Below are positions 7,548 to 16,198 of a stretch of 36,249 bases of DNA, in pieces. Under the pieces are notes generated by a model. That model worked only from the letters and a program-made list of their open reading frames with translations. It was not told the DNA's origin and did not search any database. The first letter of the stretch is position 1. Every line of letters begins with the position of its first letter. Position numbers and translations under genes: made by a program. The stretch comes from Roseovarius sp. ZX-A-9 (GTDB taxonomy: Bacteria; Pseudomonadota; Alphaproteobacteria; Rhodobacterales; Rhodobacteraceae): assembly GCF_028369135.1 (NCBI RefSeq), contig NZ_JAPWHW010000032.1, positions 1 to 36,249 on the forward strand. Reading direction: 5' to 3'.

Positions 7548-7775
7548 TCAGGTGGTTTTGTGAATCTCGTTCAGCGTGCCGCAGCAGCGACAGACCGCCG
7601 TCACTGGCGTGCTGACGATATACTGGTGACCACGCGCGAAGTTGACGTGAACGCTGCGGGCGCTGCGGCGGCCCAGCAGCTTGAAACACTTCCGGCAGCG
7701 CCAGTCACGGGCGTCAGGCGCGCGCGGCCTTGAGGCCGTGTCGTGTGTGGTGGGGAATGTGGTCGATTTCGTCAT
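7548..7775 (-). CDS. Com-like zinc-finger protein
   Basis: This 75-residue protein has two pairs of cysteines: WRCRKCFKLLG at about 26-36 and VCRCCGTLNEIHK at the C terminus, separated by about 28 residues. This is the zinc-ribbon plan of the Com family, the phage Mu protein that binds mom mRNA and switches on translation of the DNA-modification gene. The family link is made from the cysteine pattern and the C-terminal 'C-G-x-x-N' motif. A DNA-modification methylase is encoded further along the same strand, but not adjacent as in Mu. An AGGAG lies seven bases before the ATG. Confidence 0.7.
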   Translation of the reverse strand: MTKSTTFPTTHDTASRPRAPDARDWRCRKCFKLLGRRSARSVHVNFARGHQYIVSTPVTAVCRCCGTLNEIHKTT

Positions 7776-7867
7776 CTGAGGACTCCTGTCGTGATGGAGC
7801 CCTTGAAATGGCGCATGGAATCGGAGCTAGTCAGTCCCCCCAACCGGAGCCGGATCGGAGCTGGCCG

Positions 7868-10072
7868 TCAGATGGCGATCTCCCATTTCCCTTTTCCGGG
7901 GCTTTGTAGGAAATCAGCCTTCAGTTTATTCCAGAGCGGCTGTTTGAAAATGTTCGCCAGCGACTGGTCCTCAGCAATCCCCCTGATGAGATCCTCTGTC
8001 ACCATCGGCATCGGTCCTGCGTTGTGGGCATCTACCAGCCGCTGAATGATCTCGATACGGTTCTCTCCCCTGATGTCGATGCTGCCTTTCCCAGGAACAA
8101 ACAGGGCCGCCATATTTTGCCCGACGCGGGTGAGTTCGACAGCTTGGCCTCCACGGGCTAAGATTCGGTGCCTTCGGAACACCGATCGGAGCTTGTCTGC
8201 TGCCAACGCGATTTCGGACGACTCGCCCGCAATCTGATCGGCAAGCGGCGTCAGAACGTTGGTCGCCAAACACGGCCCAGGCGCATTGCCGGCCTGCAGA
8301 ACCAGCCCGATACCGAGGTGGTGGCGCGCCCGAAGCTCGGTATCAACGGCCGAGCGGACTTTCTCCCGGTCGAGACCACGCGCAAGGTAAACAGGAACAT
8401 CTCCACCATCGACACCGAGCGTTCCAAGGAAGAACAGGTAGTCGGTCAACTTCTCGATGGCTGGAGCATCGAGTACTTTTCCGAGACGTGTCCTCAGGTG
8501 TTCCGCAACCCAGCCTTCACGCACCCGATAGACCCTGTAGCGATCCGGGTTACCCGCAGGCGCCCCCTGCCCCTCCGAGACCTTGAGGTCGGCCACCTTG
8601 CGGTCTCTTTGCTCCGCATCTCCCCTTTCGACACGGACGACCACTTCGGCCGCGACCGGACCAACCTCGTCTTCATCGTCGATCACGTCATCGCCTTCCC
8701 AGCCAGCGGGCACGAGAAAGCCCAGCTCGGTCAGAAGACCCGGAGCGACACCGCGATCCAGAAGCCATGCGCCTGCAACCTTGTCTGCCCCGATGTCCCA
8801 GATGGCCAGCAACGCAGGTATCACTGACATGCCCTCCTCATCGCCTGGCGCGCGCCCTTCACGAAGTATTTTCCAATGTCGGAGCAAGCGATGTCCAAGG
8901 ACGCGCTCAAAGGGGTCATCGAGGCTGAGAAGACTGCTTGTGTTCCGATCTGTGAGCGTGAAATCAAGGGTTTGCGCATCGTCTCGTCCAGCACGTCGAT
9001 ACCGCACCGCGATCTCGACGAACCGGATCGCGACTGCACGCTCGAAGGTTCTCGGAAGGCCCGGCTGGCTGTTGATGATCTCCGAAATGTCCCGATCGAT
9101 GGTAGTGGAAAGCGAGAGACGATTGGCGAGATTCCCGATGCTGATATCAGCGCGGATCACCCTTGCCCGCTCAATCACCACATCTTCGAAGTCTGGAGGC
9201 TCCAGATCGAACCCCTTCAGGAACTGCGAGATGTCATAGGCCTGAAAGTCGACGGGTTGGTTGGAATAGGTCTGTTCGAGTGCCGTCACGATGAACCGCT
9301 CGGCGATGGTATGCCTGAGCTTTCGGTTGCCGGCGCGGACATGCACCCGCCCGGTCGATGGCGTATAGACGATCATTGCCTCTCCGGGCGGGCGAAAATA
9401 AATGCTTGACCGATTGCCGTCGTCATCGATCTCCCGAACTCTTGCTGGAGGATCAGGATGAAACAGCAGAAACATCTCGGCGGCCGGTTCGTCGCTGTCC
9501 GCGGGAATATCGAATCTATCAAGACTGTAGCCGTCACCGCGATCAAGACGTTCATGGAGATCGGCGAGAAGCGCATCCAGCACTGCGCTGCCGGCGCCCG
9601 GGCCACCGTCGAGCGCCGGCTCGGCCATGAAGGTCTGGTAATGCTTGTCGTAGCGGCGGTAGAGACGCAGGTGCAGACTGTTCTCCGCCGCCTCGAACAG
9701 CCCCTGTTCGTTAACAAAAGCCCACAAACTTCGCGCAAGCTGGTCCCGTCCGTTCAGTAGCTTTCTGGCACGGTCGGGGTCGAGCTTGGTGCTTGCGAGA
9801 CCATCAAGGACATACTCACCGCGATCGCTCGCGACCTGTACGACGCGGGCAGCTTCGGACTCGAGCGGGCCCAACCGGTCTTTCTTTTCCCTACGCAGCA
9901 TCTCACTGGCGGCTGATGGACCGTCGGAATCATCAGGGTCAAACCGGTAGGTTTCGATCCAGCTCATCCTGTCAAAGTCCCTCCTTTGGAGGAACGCCGC
10001 CAGAAGTTTTGGTTCAGCTTCGTCGAAAAGCCGGGACAGGTTCGGGCAGGTCTTCGCCGGGGCACGTACCAT
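7868..10072 (-). CDS. large protein of unknown family
   Basis: This 734-residue protein from ATG 10072 begins MVRAPAKTCPNLSRLFDEAE; the frame is open 84 bases further. It has no signal peptide, transmembrane segment, Walker motif, nuclease motif or HTH that I can recognise. Visible features are a helical N-terminal half with many charged residues, the phrase QAYDISQFLKGFDLEPPDFE near the middle, an acidic linker (GWEGDDVIDDEDEVG) around residue 480, and a basic helical C terminus. Composition matches the surrounding GC-rich DNA. It is a single-gene unit: a phage zinc-finger gene lies downstream and the recombinase module diverges upstream. Large orphan proteins in such positions are often anti-phage or phage-morphology cargo, but nothing in the sequence proves either. 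Confidence 0.75.
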   Translation of the reverse strand: MVRAPAKTCPNLSRLFDEAEPKLLAAFLQRRDFDRMSWIETYRFDPDDSDGPSAASEMLRREKKDRLGPLESEAARVVQVASDRGEYVLDGLASTKLDPDRARKLLNGRDQLARSLWAFVNEQGLFEAAENSLHLRLYRRYDKHYQTFMAEPALDGGPGAGSAVLDALLADLHERLDRGDGYSLDRFDIPADSDEPAAEMFLLFHPDPPARVREIDDDGNRSSIYFRPPGEAMIVYTPSTGRVHVRAGNRKLRHTIAERFIVTALEQTYSNQPVDFQAYDISQFLKGFDLEPPDFEDVVIERARVIRADISIGNLANRLSLSTTIDRDISEIINSQPGLPRTFERAVAIRFVEIAVRYRRAGRDDAQTLDFTLTDRNTSSLLSLDDPFERVLGHRLLRHWKILREGRAPGDEEGMSVIPALLAIWDIGADKVAGAWLLDRGVAPGLLTELGFLVPAGWEGDDVIDDEDEVGPVAAEVVVRVERGDAEQRDRKVADLKVSEGQGAPAGNPDRYRVYRVREGWVAEHLRTRLGKVLDAPAIEKLTDYLFFLGTLGVDGGDVPVYLARGLDREKVRSAVDTELRARHHLGIGLVLQAGNAPGPCLATNVLTPLADQIAGESSEIALAADKLRSVFRRHRILARGGQAVELTRVGQNMAALFVPGKGSIDIRGENRIEIIQRLVDAHNAGPMPMVTEDLIRGIAEDQSLANIFKQPLWNKLKADFLQSPGKGKWEIAI

Positions 10073-10197
10073 ACCAAGTCTCCAAACATTTACCCCACTA
10101 CCGTATAACGTGCACGCCACGCTGTCATATCCGAAATTCGACGCACGATGTCCCATTTGGCCGTCGGGAAGGGCTTTTCTCCAGAAAGGAGATAAGC

Positions 10198-10397
10198 ATG
10201 AAACGTCCCAACCCGCTCAACCCGATCCACATGAAGCCGCTGGAACGCCGCGCAGAACTGTGCGGGTTGCTGGCGCTTGGCCTGATCCGCTTGCGTATGA
10301 GAGACGCTATTCAAGCATCTGACGAAACTGGAGAAAGTTCCCTACACTCTCCGCCCGACCAGAGCGTTCATGCAACTCCAACTCAGAGGAGAAACGC

Positions 10398-10401
<4 letters not shown>
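10198..10401 (+). CDS. small conserved protein of the DUF2924/recombinase module
   Basis: This 67-residue protein starts MKRPNPLNPIHMKPLERRAE and continues LCGLLALGLIRLRMRDAIQA. An AAAGGAGA ribosome binding site lies six bases before the ATG at 10198. A longer in-frame extension upstream lacks such a site and is antisense to the unknown large gene, so I rejected it. The stop overlaps the DUF2924 start (ATGA, 10398-10401). This small ORF recurs ahead of DUF2924 genes in alphaproteobacterial prophages. Its helical, amphipathic character might suit a DNA-binding or partner-binding role; the function is unknown. Confidence 0.75.
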
Positions 10402-10846
<445 letters not shown>

Positions 10847-10850
<4 letters not shown>

Positions 10851-12154
10851 CCAAACCGATCGTCAGAAAGTTACGCTGCGCTGTTTACACCCGGAAATCT
10901 TCCGAGGAAGGGCTCGAGCAAGAGTTCAACTCGCTTCATGCCCAGCGGGAGGCCTGCGAGGCGTATATCGCCAGCCAGCGATCCGAGGGCTGGGTACTGG
11001 TCCGCGATCAATATGATGACGGCGGCATCTCCGGCGGTACGCTGGAACGCCCCGGCCTGAAACGGCTGCTGGCCGATGTAGAAGACGGGCTGGTCGATGT
11101 GGTCGTCGTGTACAAGATCGACCGCCTGTCGCGCTCGCTGATGGATTTTTCCAAGCTGGTCGAGGTGTTTGACCGGAATGGCGTGACCTTCGTATCCGTC
11201 ACTCAGTCGTTCAACACCACCACCTCCATGGGGCGGCTGACGCTGAATATCCTTCTGTCATTCGCCCAATTCGAGCGTGAAGTGACGGCCGAGCGCATCC
11301 GCGACAAGTTTGCAGCCAGTCGCAAGAAAGGCATGTGGATGGGCGGCGTGCCACCGCTGGGCTACGAGGTGAAGGACCGAAAGCTGGTCATCAAGGAGGC
11401 CGATGCCGCCAATGTCCGCTGGGTATTCAACCGGTTCCTCGAGATCGGGTCCTGCACGGAGCTGGCCCGCGAGGTCGCCAAGCGCGGTATCCGCACGCCC
11501 CGCGGCAACCGGATCGACAAGAAGTACCTCTATCGCCTGCTGAACAACCGCGCCTATATTGGCGAGGCGGTGCACAAGGGCGAGAGCTACCCCGGCGAAC
11601 ATGATGCCATCATCGACCGCGAGACGTGGGATCGCGTGCACGCCATCCTGAGCGAAAGCCCCCGCAAGCGCGCTGCGCGCACCCGCGCCGACACGCCTGC
11701 GCTGTTGAAAGGTCTGCTCTACGGCCCCGACGGGGCGGCCTTCTCGCCGACCCACACCCGCAAGGGCGGCAAGCTCTACCGCTACTACGTCAGCCAGACC
11801 ATCCTCAAACACGGTGCCGGGGCTTGCGCTGTCGGCCGCGTGCCTGCGGGGGAGATCGAGCGGGCTGTTATAGCCCAAATCCGCGCTGTGTTCCGCCAGC
11901 CCGAAATCGTTGCAGGCACATGGAAGACGGCACGCGCCAATGCCGACGACATCTCCGAGGCCGACGCCCGCTCGGCCCTGCAGAAATTTGACCCGCTGTG
12001 GGATGAACTCTTCCCCGCCGAGCAGGCGCGCATCGCGACCCTGCTGGTTGAGCGGATCGACATCGGCACCGAAGGCCTGAATGTTCGCCTCCGCATGGAC
12101 GGTCTGACCGGGCTGGCGCGCGAAATGATGGCTGACGTCGGAACGGCCGCATGA
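10847..12154 (+). CDS. large serine recombinase
   Basis: This 435-residue site-specific DNA recombinase starts from the ATG at 10847 (MTKPIVRKLRCAVYTRKSSE). The resolvase catalytic domain spans about 10-160, with the nucleophile in YTRKS (Ser18). The conserved VVYKIDRLSRSLMDF and LTLNILLSFAQFEREVTAER follow. The recombinase domain follows at about 165-270 (GGVPPLGYEV through YRLLNNRAYIGE), and then a beta-ribbon-like region that lacks the usual zinc cysteines. The length is at the short end for this family. A frame reaching back to 10691 overlaps DUF2924 entirely and was rejected. It probably integrates or excises the element carrying this module. Confidence 0.93.
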
Positions 12155-12537
12155 CCCGCGCGAAGCCAGTGCCGGAAACGGTGACAGTGCACATCCCGTT
12201 CCGCCTCGTGAAGCGCGGCGGTCGCAAGGAGATGCAGATGCCGGATGGGGCATCTGGGCACAGCAAGATGGATAACACGTTGGTCAAGGCACTGGCGCGG
12301 GCATTTCGCTGGAAGCGGATGCTGGAAACCGGCGAATTCACAACCATCGCCGAACTCGCCGAGCGCGAGGGGATCGCGCCGTCCTACATGACGCGGGTGC
12401 TGCGGCTCACGCTGCTCTCGCCCGACATTATCGAGGCTATCATGGACGGCAGGCCGGGGCCAGAGGTGACGTTGGGGCGGCTGTTGGAGGGGTTTCCGGT
12501 GGAGTGGGAAGGGCAGAAAACCACGTGGTTGGCTTGA
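12151..12537 (+). CDS. HTH protein accompanying the recombinase
   Basis: This 128-residue protein starts in an ATGA overlap with the recombinase stop. The N-terminal part (VTVHIPFRLVKRGGRKEMQM) is beta-rich. Residues about 50-95 form a helix-turn-helix (AELAEREGIAPSYMTRVLRL then TLLSPDIIEAI). The C terminus ends GRLLEGFPVEWEGQ. Proteins with this plan routinely follow serine recombinases in alphaproteobacterial phages. A role as a recombination directionality factor or as an accessory DNA-binding protein fits, but is inferred from position and the HTH only. Confidence 0.8.
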   Translation: MTRAKPVPETVTVHIPFRLVKRGGRKEMQMPDGASGHSKMDNTLVKALARAFRWKRMLETGEFTTIAELAEREGIAPSYMTRVLRLTLLSPDIIEAIMDGRPGPEVTLGRLLEGFPVEWEGQKTTWLA

Positions 12538-12983
12538 ACCAGATGAGACAAGCCGAAGCCTGCGCCTATGGTGTGGAACTTTCGCCTTATCGCGGGAAAG
12601 ACCACGGCGCTTCTTCTCGGAATATGCTGATATGGTAATTATTTCTGAGGATAACATGTACCGTCCCGCCTTTGAACGTGGAAGAAATTCACTTGGCTGG
12701 ACCGTCTATAGGTTGACGGCTGACATGGAGCCCCATGCACTGGAAAGGTCGGACGTGAGGATTGTCCCGAGCGGCTAGGATCCGCTGCCAAAGGCAGTCC
12801 AACGCTGCCAATCGGCGAATTCACCGCGGCGCCGCAAAAGAAGCGCTCAATTAAGTTGGATACGTCCTAGTTTCTTTGCCCCATTTGCCACGTTCCATGT
12901 CTGCCGATGGGCATGATGGTCGATTATGTCCAGATCCCCGACACGAGGAGTCACCTTGTGGCGAAGAATAGCTAGGGCTGACT
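12538..12983. other. intergenic stretch between recombinase module and CRISPR array
   Basis: No gene is recognisable in these 446 bases. It lies at the leader-distal end of the array and just after an integrase-type module, where a recombination boundary would be expected. I see no direct repeat that identifies an attachment site. The stretch may contain decayed spacers or transposon debris; none could be aligned by eye to the CRISPR repeat. Confidence 0.4.
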
Positions 12984-13538
12984 GGGTCTATCCCCGCGAG
13001 TGCGGGGGAACCTCAAACTGGACGCAGAACGCCGTCACGCGGACGGGTCTATCCCCGCGGGTGCGGGGGACCTCCACACGGAGGGTCTATCCCCGCGGGT
13101 GCGGGGGAACCCATCCATACATCGCAGGCGGTCTGTTTGTCGCGGGTCTATCCCCGCGGGTGCGGGGGAACCCGCAACACCATCACGACGACGGGCGGCG
13201 ATACGGGTCTATCCCCGCGGGTGCGGGGGAACCGCGCCGCACCTCTGGCCCGCCTTCTGCCCTTTGGGTCTATCCCCGCGGGTGCGGGGGAACCGTAGAT
13301 CCGCGCGACGTGCCTTGGTGTGGCGCGGGTCTATCCCCGCGGGTGCGGGGGAACCCAGAGGCCGCGCTGAACACAATCACGGCTGACGGGTCTATCCCCG
13401 CGGGTGCGGGGGAACCCCGTTGGCCGCGCACCAATCCGCATCGCTTGGGGGTCTATCCCCGCGGGTGCGGGGGAACCCCATCACCATTGGCCGCGCGCCG
13501 GTCGAACTGGGGTCTATCCCCGCGGGTGCGGGGGAACC
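12984..13538 (-). CRISPR. type I-E CRISPR array, 10 repeats and 9 spacers
   Basis: Ten copies of a 29-base repeat occur. In crRNA sense (minus strand) it reads GGTTCCCCCGCACCCGCGGG then GATAGACCC, with a 6-bp stem CCCCGC/GCGGGG around ACCC. Repeats start at 12984, 13045, 13083, 13144, 13205, 13266, 13327, 13388, 13449 and 13510. Eight spacers are exactly 32 bases; the one at 13073-13082 is only 10 bases. The repeat at 13045 lacks one base near its end and the leftmost repeat has a substitution in the loop. Degeneracy at the left, plus cas2 and the leader at the right, set transcription to the minus strand. The repeat matches the I-E consensus, in agreement with the cas genes. Confidence 0.98.
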
Positions 13539-13602
13539 TCTTTGTCCCAACTAATTGATTCTATTTCAATGTCAAAGATCGTGCAGGCGAGCCGCGCTTT
13601 AC
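13539..13602 (-). promoter_or_regulatory. CRISPR leader
   Basis: The 64 bases between the cas2 stop and the newest repeat are AT-rich relative to their surroundings. On the minus strand they contain TTGACA (13570-13575), a candidate -35 hexamer for the pre-crRNA promoter, and a consensus IHF site next to the repeat (listed separately). No strong -10 is obvious at the ideal distance. Confidence 0.7.
13548..13560 (-). promoter_or_regulatory. IHF binding site in the leader
   Basis: On the minus strand the sequence AATCAATTAGTTG matches the IHF consensus WATCAANNNNTTR at every defined position. It ends nine bases before the first repeat. In E. coli I-E, IHF bends the leader at this place so that Cas1-Cas2 inserts new spacers at the first repeat. 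Confidence 0.75.
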
Positions 13603-13896
13603 CTACTTTCGTTTTACGAGCAAAATGCCATCCGCATCCACGATTTTCTTGGGCGGCTCGCCCAAGGCCTCGATCCGCAGGTGTCCGACGGCGGACTTGT
13701 CCCGCCAGACCAAAACCAGCGCCCCGCGCCCAAGCTCTTGCCACCATCCCTGCAGCACGGACCAGACGCGTTGCCGGACACCGGCCGACATGTCCGGCGA
13801 AACATAGGTGCCCGGCGCGATCTCCAGCATCACCGAGGTCAGGAACCCCCGGTAACGTGCCTCGACATCGCGGGTGACGATGATGGTCAGCGGCAT
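13603..13896 (-). CDS. cas2: Cas2e, CRISPR adaptation protein
   Basis: This 97-residue protein begins MPLTIIVTRDVEARYRGFLT and has the Cas2e pattern SVMLEIAPGTYVSPDMSAGV. It continues RQRVWSVLQGWW and ends with a beta-rich tail (IVDADGILLVKRK). The length is as expected for the I-E subtype. Cas2e forms the central dimer of the Cas1-Cas2 integrase that captures protospacers. The start overlaps the cas1 stop (TAATG), so the pair is coupled. It is the last cas gene, ending 64 bases from the array. Confidence 0.96.
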   Translation of the reverse strand: MPLTIIVTRDVEARYRGFLTSVMLEIAPGTYVSPDMSAGVRQRVWSVLQGWWQELGRGALVLVWRDKSAVGHLRIEALGEPPKKIVDADGILLVKRK

Positions 13897-14774
13897 TACC
13901 CCTCCTGCCCTTCGATCAAAGCCTTGATCCGCTCGATCATCGCCGGGATGACCTGCTGTTCGGCTAGGGTATGGCCCGTCAGGCGGCGGGTTTCCCGCTC
14001 AATGTTCAGGGAGGGCCGCTCGCCGACACGTTTCGCCGCCTTGAATGCGCACGGAATGGTCACGCAGTCGCGGTAGAGATCCGCGATGTCCAGAACGAAG
14101 GATTGCCCCGGGTCTTCGTGGATGAATCCCAGTTGGGGAACCGTCGCCGTGGCGCTGACCGCTATCGCCGCGGCCGCCTCCACGGCCCTGGAGGCATGGT
14201 TCAGTGCCTGGTTGGGCAGGTCCGCCGCGTGGGGTTTCGCCCGGTCATAGCGCCGCCCGCGCCACTGGATGCCGATGCGCCGCGCGGTGAGCGCGTATGT
14301 TTCCTTCATCCGTGCGCCCTCGATGCCCCTGAGAACGTCGAGATCGCGATGCGGCAGCACCTCACCCAGCCGCCAAGCATACATGCGCCGCGCGATCATG
14401 ATGCGCATGTCCTCGTCCGCCCAGAGCCGCGCCTGCAACCGCGCCAGGCCCGAGCGGTCGGGGATCAGCGGCGGCGCGGTATAGGCGCGCACACCGTTCT
14501 CACCCACCGCCGCCAGTGCGGTGCGGGCATGCGCCAACAGCCGCAGGGCATCGTGCGAGACGGTGGAGCCCGGCCCGAGCAGGATGATCGACACGCCCTG
14601 CAACGGGATCGCGTAGTCGCCCGGTTCCAGCGCATCGGCCTCGGTGGCGGGGCCTTGCAGGAAGGCCAGCGTGCCGTCGCGGGCGGTCAGCGCGCCCCGG
14701 GCAAGGTAAAGGCACCCTGCCCTGTCGGCGTGTGGCACCTTGGCGGAGTCGAGCCCGAGACGCCCCTTGAGCAT
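13896..14774 (-). CDS. cas1: Cas1e, CRISPR integrase
   Basis: This 292-residue protein (E. coli Cas1 is 305) has the I-E start MLKGRLGLDSAKVPHADRAG and the IILLGPGSTVSHDALRLLAH block. The metal-binding residues are recognisable: Glu152 in RGIEGARMKETY, His219 in GFIHED, and Asp229 and Asp232 in SFVLDIADLYRD. The His-to-Asp spacings (10 and 3) equal those of E. coli Cas1. The enzyme should cut and join protospacer DNA at the leader-repeat junction. It begins six bases after the cas6e stop and overlaps cas2. Confidence 0.97.
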   Translation of the reverse strand: MLKGRLGLDSAKVPHADRAGCLYLARGALTARDGTLAFLQGPATEADALEPGDYAIPLQGVSIILLGPGSTVSHDALRLLAHARTALAAVGENGVRAYTAPPLIPDRSGLARLQARLWADEDMRIMIARRMYAWRLGEVLPHRDLDVLRGIEGARMKETYALTARRIGIQWRGRRYDRAKPHAADLPNQALNHASRAVEAAAAIAVSATATVPQLGFIHEDPGQSFVLDIADLYRDCVTIPCAFKAAKRVGERPSLNIERETRRLTGHTLAEQQVIPAMIERIKALIEGQEG

Positions 14775-14780
14775 ATCGCC

Positions 14781-15518
14781 TCACCCCCGCCGCTGCGGCG
14801 GGCGCAGCAACAGCATGCCATAGCCATAGGCGCGATGCCGCCCCACGCCCCGGACGAGCAGCTGCGCGAAGGCGGCGGGGTCGCGGACGGTCAGCGTGCC
14901 GTGAAACACCGCGTCCGGCCCCTCGATTCGGCGTTTGCCGCGCTGCACCCTGCTGCGGCGGAAGGATGCCAAGCGGGTGGCGTCGCGCTCGATGCTGGCG
15001 GCGTCGCCCAGGCGGTCGTCCAGCCAGTCGAGATATACCGCCTCGCGCGGGCGGGGCTCGCCGGGGCCGAGCGCCTGCGGCAGGAAGCAATCAACCTCGG
15101 CCCCCTTGGCAAAACTGCCGTCGGGCCCCTCGATCCCGCGCAGCAGGCGCACGACGGGCCGCACCCGCAGATCGAAGCCCAGCCGCTGCCCATCTTGCCA
15201 AGTCGCCTCGGGGCGCGGGATCGAGCGCAGCCTGTCCAGCGGAAGCACCTCGGCCTCGCCCGGCCCGGCGGTGACCGAGGCCGTGGCGCGCAGGCCCTCG
15301 GCATCCGTGGCGGCATAGGCATAGAGCTTGCCATGCTCGGCACGAAGGGCAACCAACAGGCGAAAGGGTTGCAGCACGGCCGGGCCGAAGACTTCGCCCA
15401 GCAGGTGGTGCAGGGCCAGCCCTTCGTCCAGCGCGCCGCGCCGTCCAAGCGCACGCTCCGCCGCCCAGATGTGCAGGCGCTTCAGCACCAGCGGGATTTC
15501 CACCAGATGCAGGGTCAT
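14781..15518 (-). CDS. cas6e: Cas6e (CasE), crRNA-processing endoribonuclease
   Basis: This 245-residue protein begins MTLHLVEIPLVLKRLHIWAA. The region DEGLALHHLLGEVFG (about 31-45) holds the histidine expected to drive metal-independent RNA cleavage. The C-terminal RGVGRHRAYGYGMLLL is the glycine-rich loop of Cas6 RAMP proteins. It would cut the array transcript in the repeat hairpin and stay bound to the crRNA 3' handle in Cascade. The start overlaps the cas5 stop by ATGA. It is slightly longer than E. coli CasE (199). Confidence 0.95.
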   Translation of the reverse strand: MTLHLVEIPLVLKRLHIWAAERALGRRGALDEGLALHHLLGEVFGPAVLQPFRLLVALRAEHGKLYAYAATDAEGLRATASVTAGPGEAEVLPLDRLRSIPRPEATWQDGQRLGFDLRVRPVVRLLRGIEGPDGSFAKGAEVDCFLPQALGPGEPRPREAVYLDWLDDRLGDAASIERDATRLASFRRSRVQRGKRRIEGPDAVFHGTLTVRDPAAFAQLLVRGVGRHRAYGYGMLLLRPPQRRG

Positions 15519-16198
15519 GGCAGTTCCCCCGTGACCACGACGCGCGAACCGCCGTGCAGACCGCTACGCCAGTTGCGCAGGTCCGCCAGCGCCTGCCGGT
15601 GCGCGGATGGCGGGGCGGTGTCGCCCTCGTCTCCCTCGGTCCATTGCGCCGGCCCCGGCAGCCCGATGGCGCGCAGCGCGGCCAGGGCGCTGTCGCCCAC
15701 GACCCAGCCAGCAAAGAGCGGGGCCGCCGGAAAGCAGGGCTTGCGGCCCAGGAACAGCGGGCGCGCCGGGCACTCCAACGCGGCGGCAAGGTCATCCAGC
15801 GTGGGGGCGCCTTCGGGGGCGAGCCTCAGCACGACGCGGCAATCATGGTCGGCCAGGTATTCGCGCCGCCGCCGGTGCGGGCTGTCATAGGTGGCGCCGT
15901 CGCGCCCCTCGGGGATGCCGTGGGTGGTCCAGCCGCGGTCGTTCTTTTCCAGCTTGGCATTCTGCGTATCCAGCAGGATCCGCCCCTGCTGCGCGGTCAG
16001 CGCGCCGAAAACCAGCCGGTCCTGCAGGCATTGATGCCGCTCGGCCTCCTCCCGCCGCCAGCCGAGCGCATTGGCCAGCAGGCCCGTCAGCATCGAGGCG
16101 GCGGGAAACTGGCGCGTCGGGCCGACATGGTCGATGGCCACGCCGCCAAAGGCCATCAGCGGCCCGGCAAGCCTCAGGTGCAGCCAGCGGTGGGTCAT
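15515..16198 (-). CDS. cas5: Cas5e (CasD), Cascade subunit
   Basis: This 227-residue protein begins MTHRWLHLRLAGPLMAFGGV and contains HVGPTRQFPAASMLTGLLAN. This is the Cas5 RAMP start typical of I-E ('L-x-G-P-M-x-A-W/F-G...T-R-x-F-P-x-x-S-x-x-x-G-L'). Its role is to cap the crRNA 5' handle and position the large subunit. Length equals E. coli CasD (224). It overlaps cas7 upstream and cas6e downstream, each by ATGA. Confidence 0.95.
   Translation of the reverse strand: MTHRWLHLRLAGPLMAFGGVAIDHVGPTRQFPAASMLTGLLANALGWRREEAERHQCLQDRLVFGALTAQQGRILLDTQNAKLEKNDRGWTTHGIPEGRDGATYDSPHRRRREYLADHDCRVVLRLAPEGAPTLDDLAAALECPARPLFLGRKPCFPAAPLFAGWVVGDSALAALRAIGLPGPAQWTEGDEGDTAPPSAHRQALADLRNWRSGLHGGSRVVVTGELP

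Noticed and set aside
12538..12983. CRISPR leader on the left side of the array
   Set aside because: Repeats degenerate on the left, and cas2 plus the IHF site are on the right, so this is the leader-distal side.
12926..13558. 210-codon and 128-codon plus-strand frames with YPRGCGGT / LSPRVRGN repeats
   Set aside because: They are translations of the CRISPR repeats and spacers, a well-known source of false proteins.
13971..15890. 639-codon plus-strand frame
   Set aside because: It is antisense to cas1, cas6e and cas5, which have clear domains; the frame is open only because of the high GC content.
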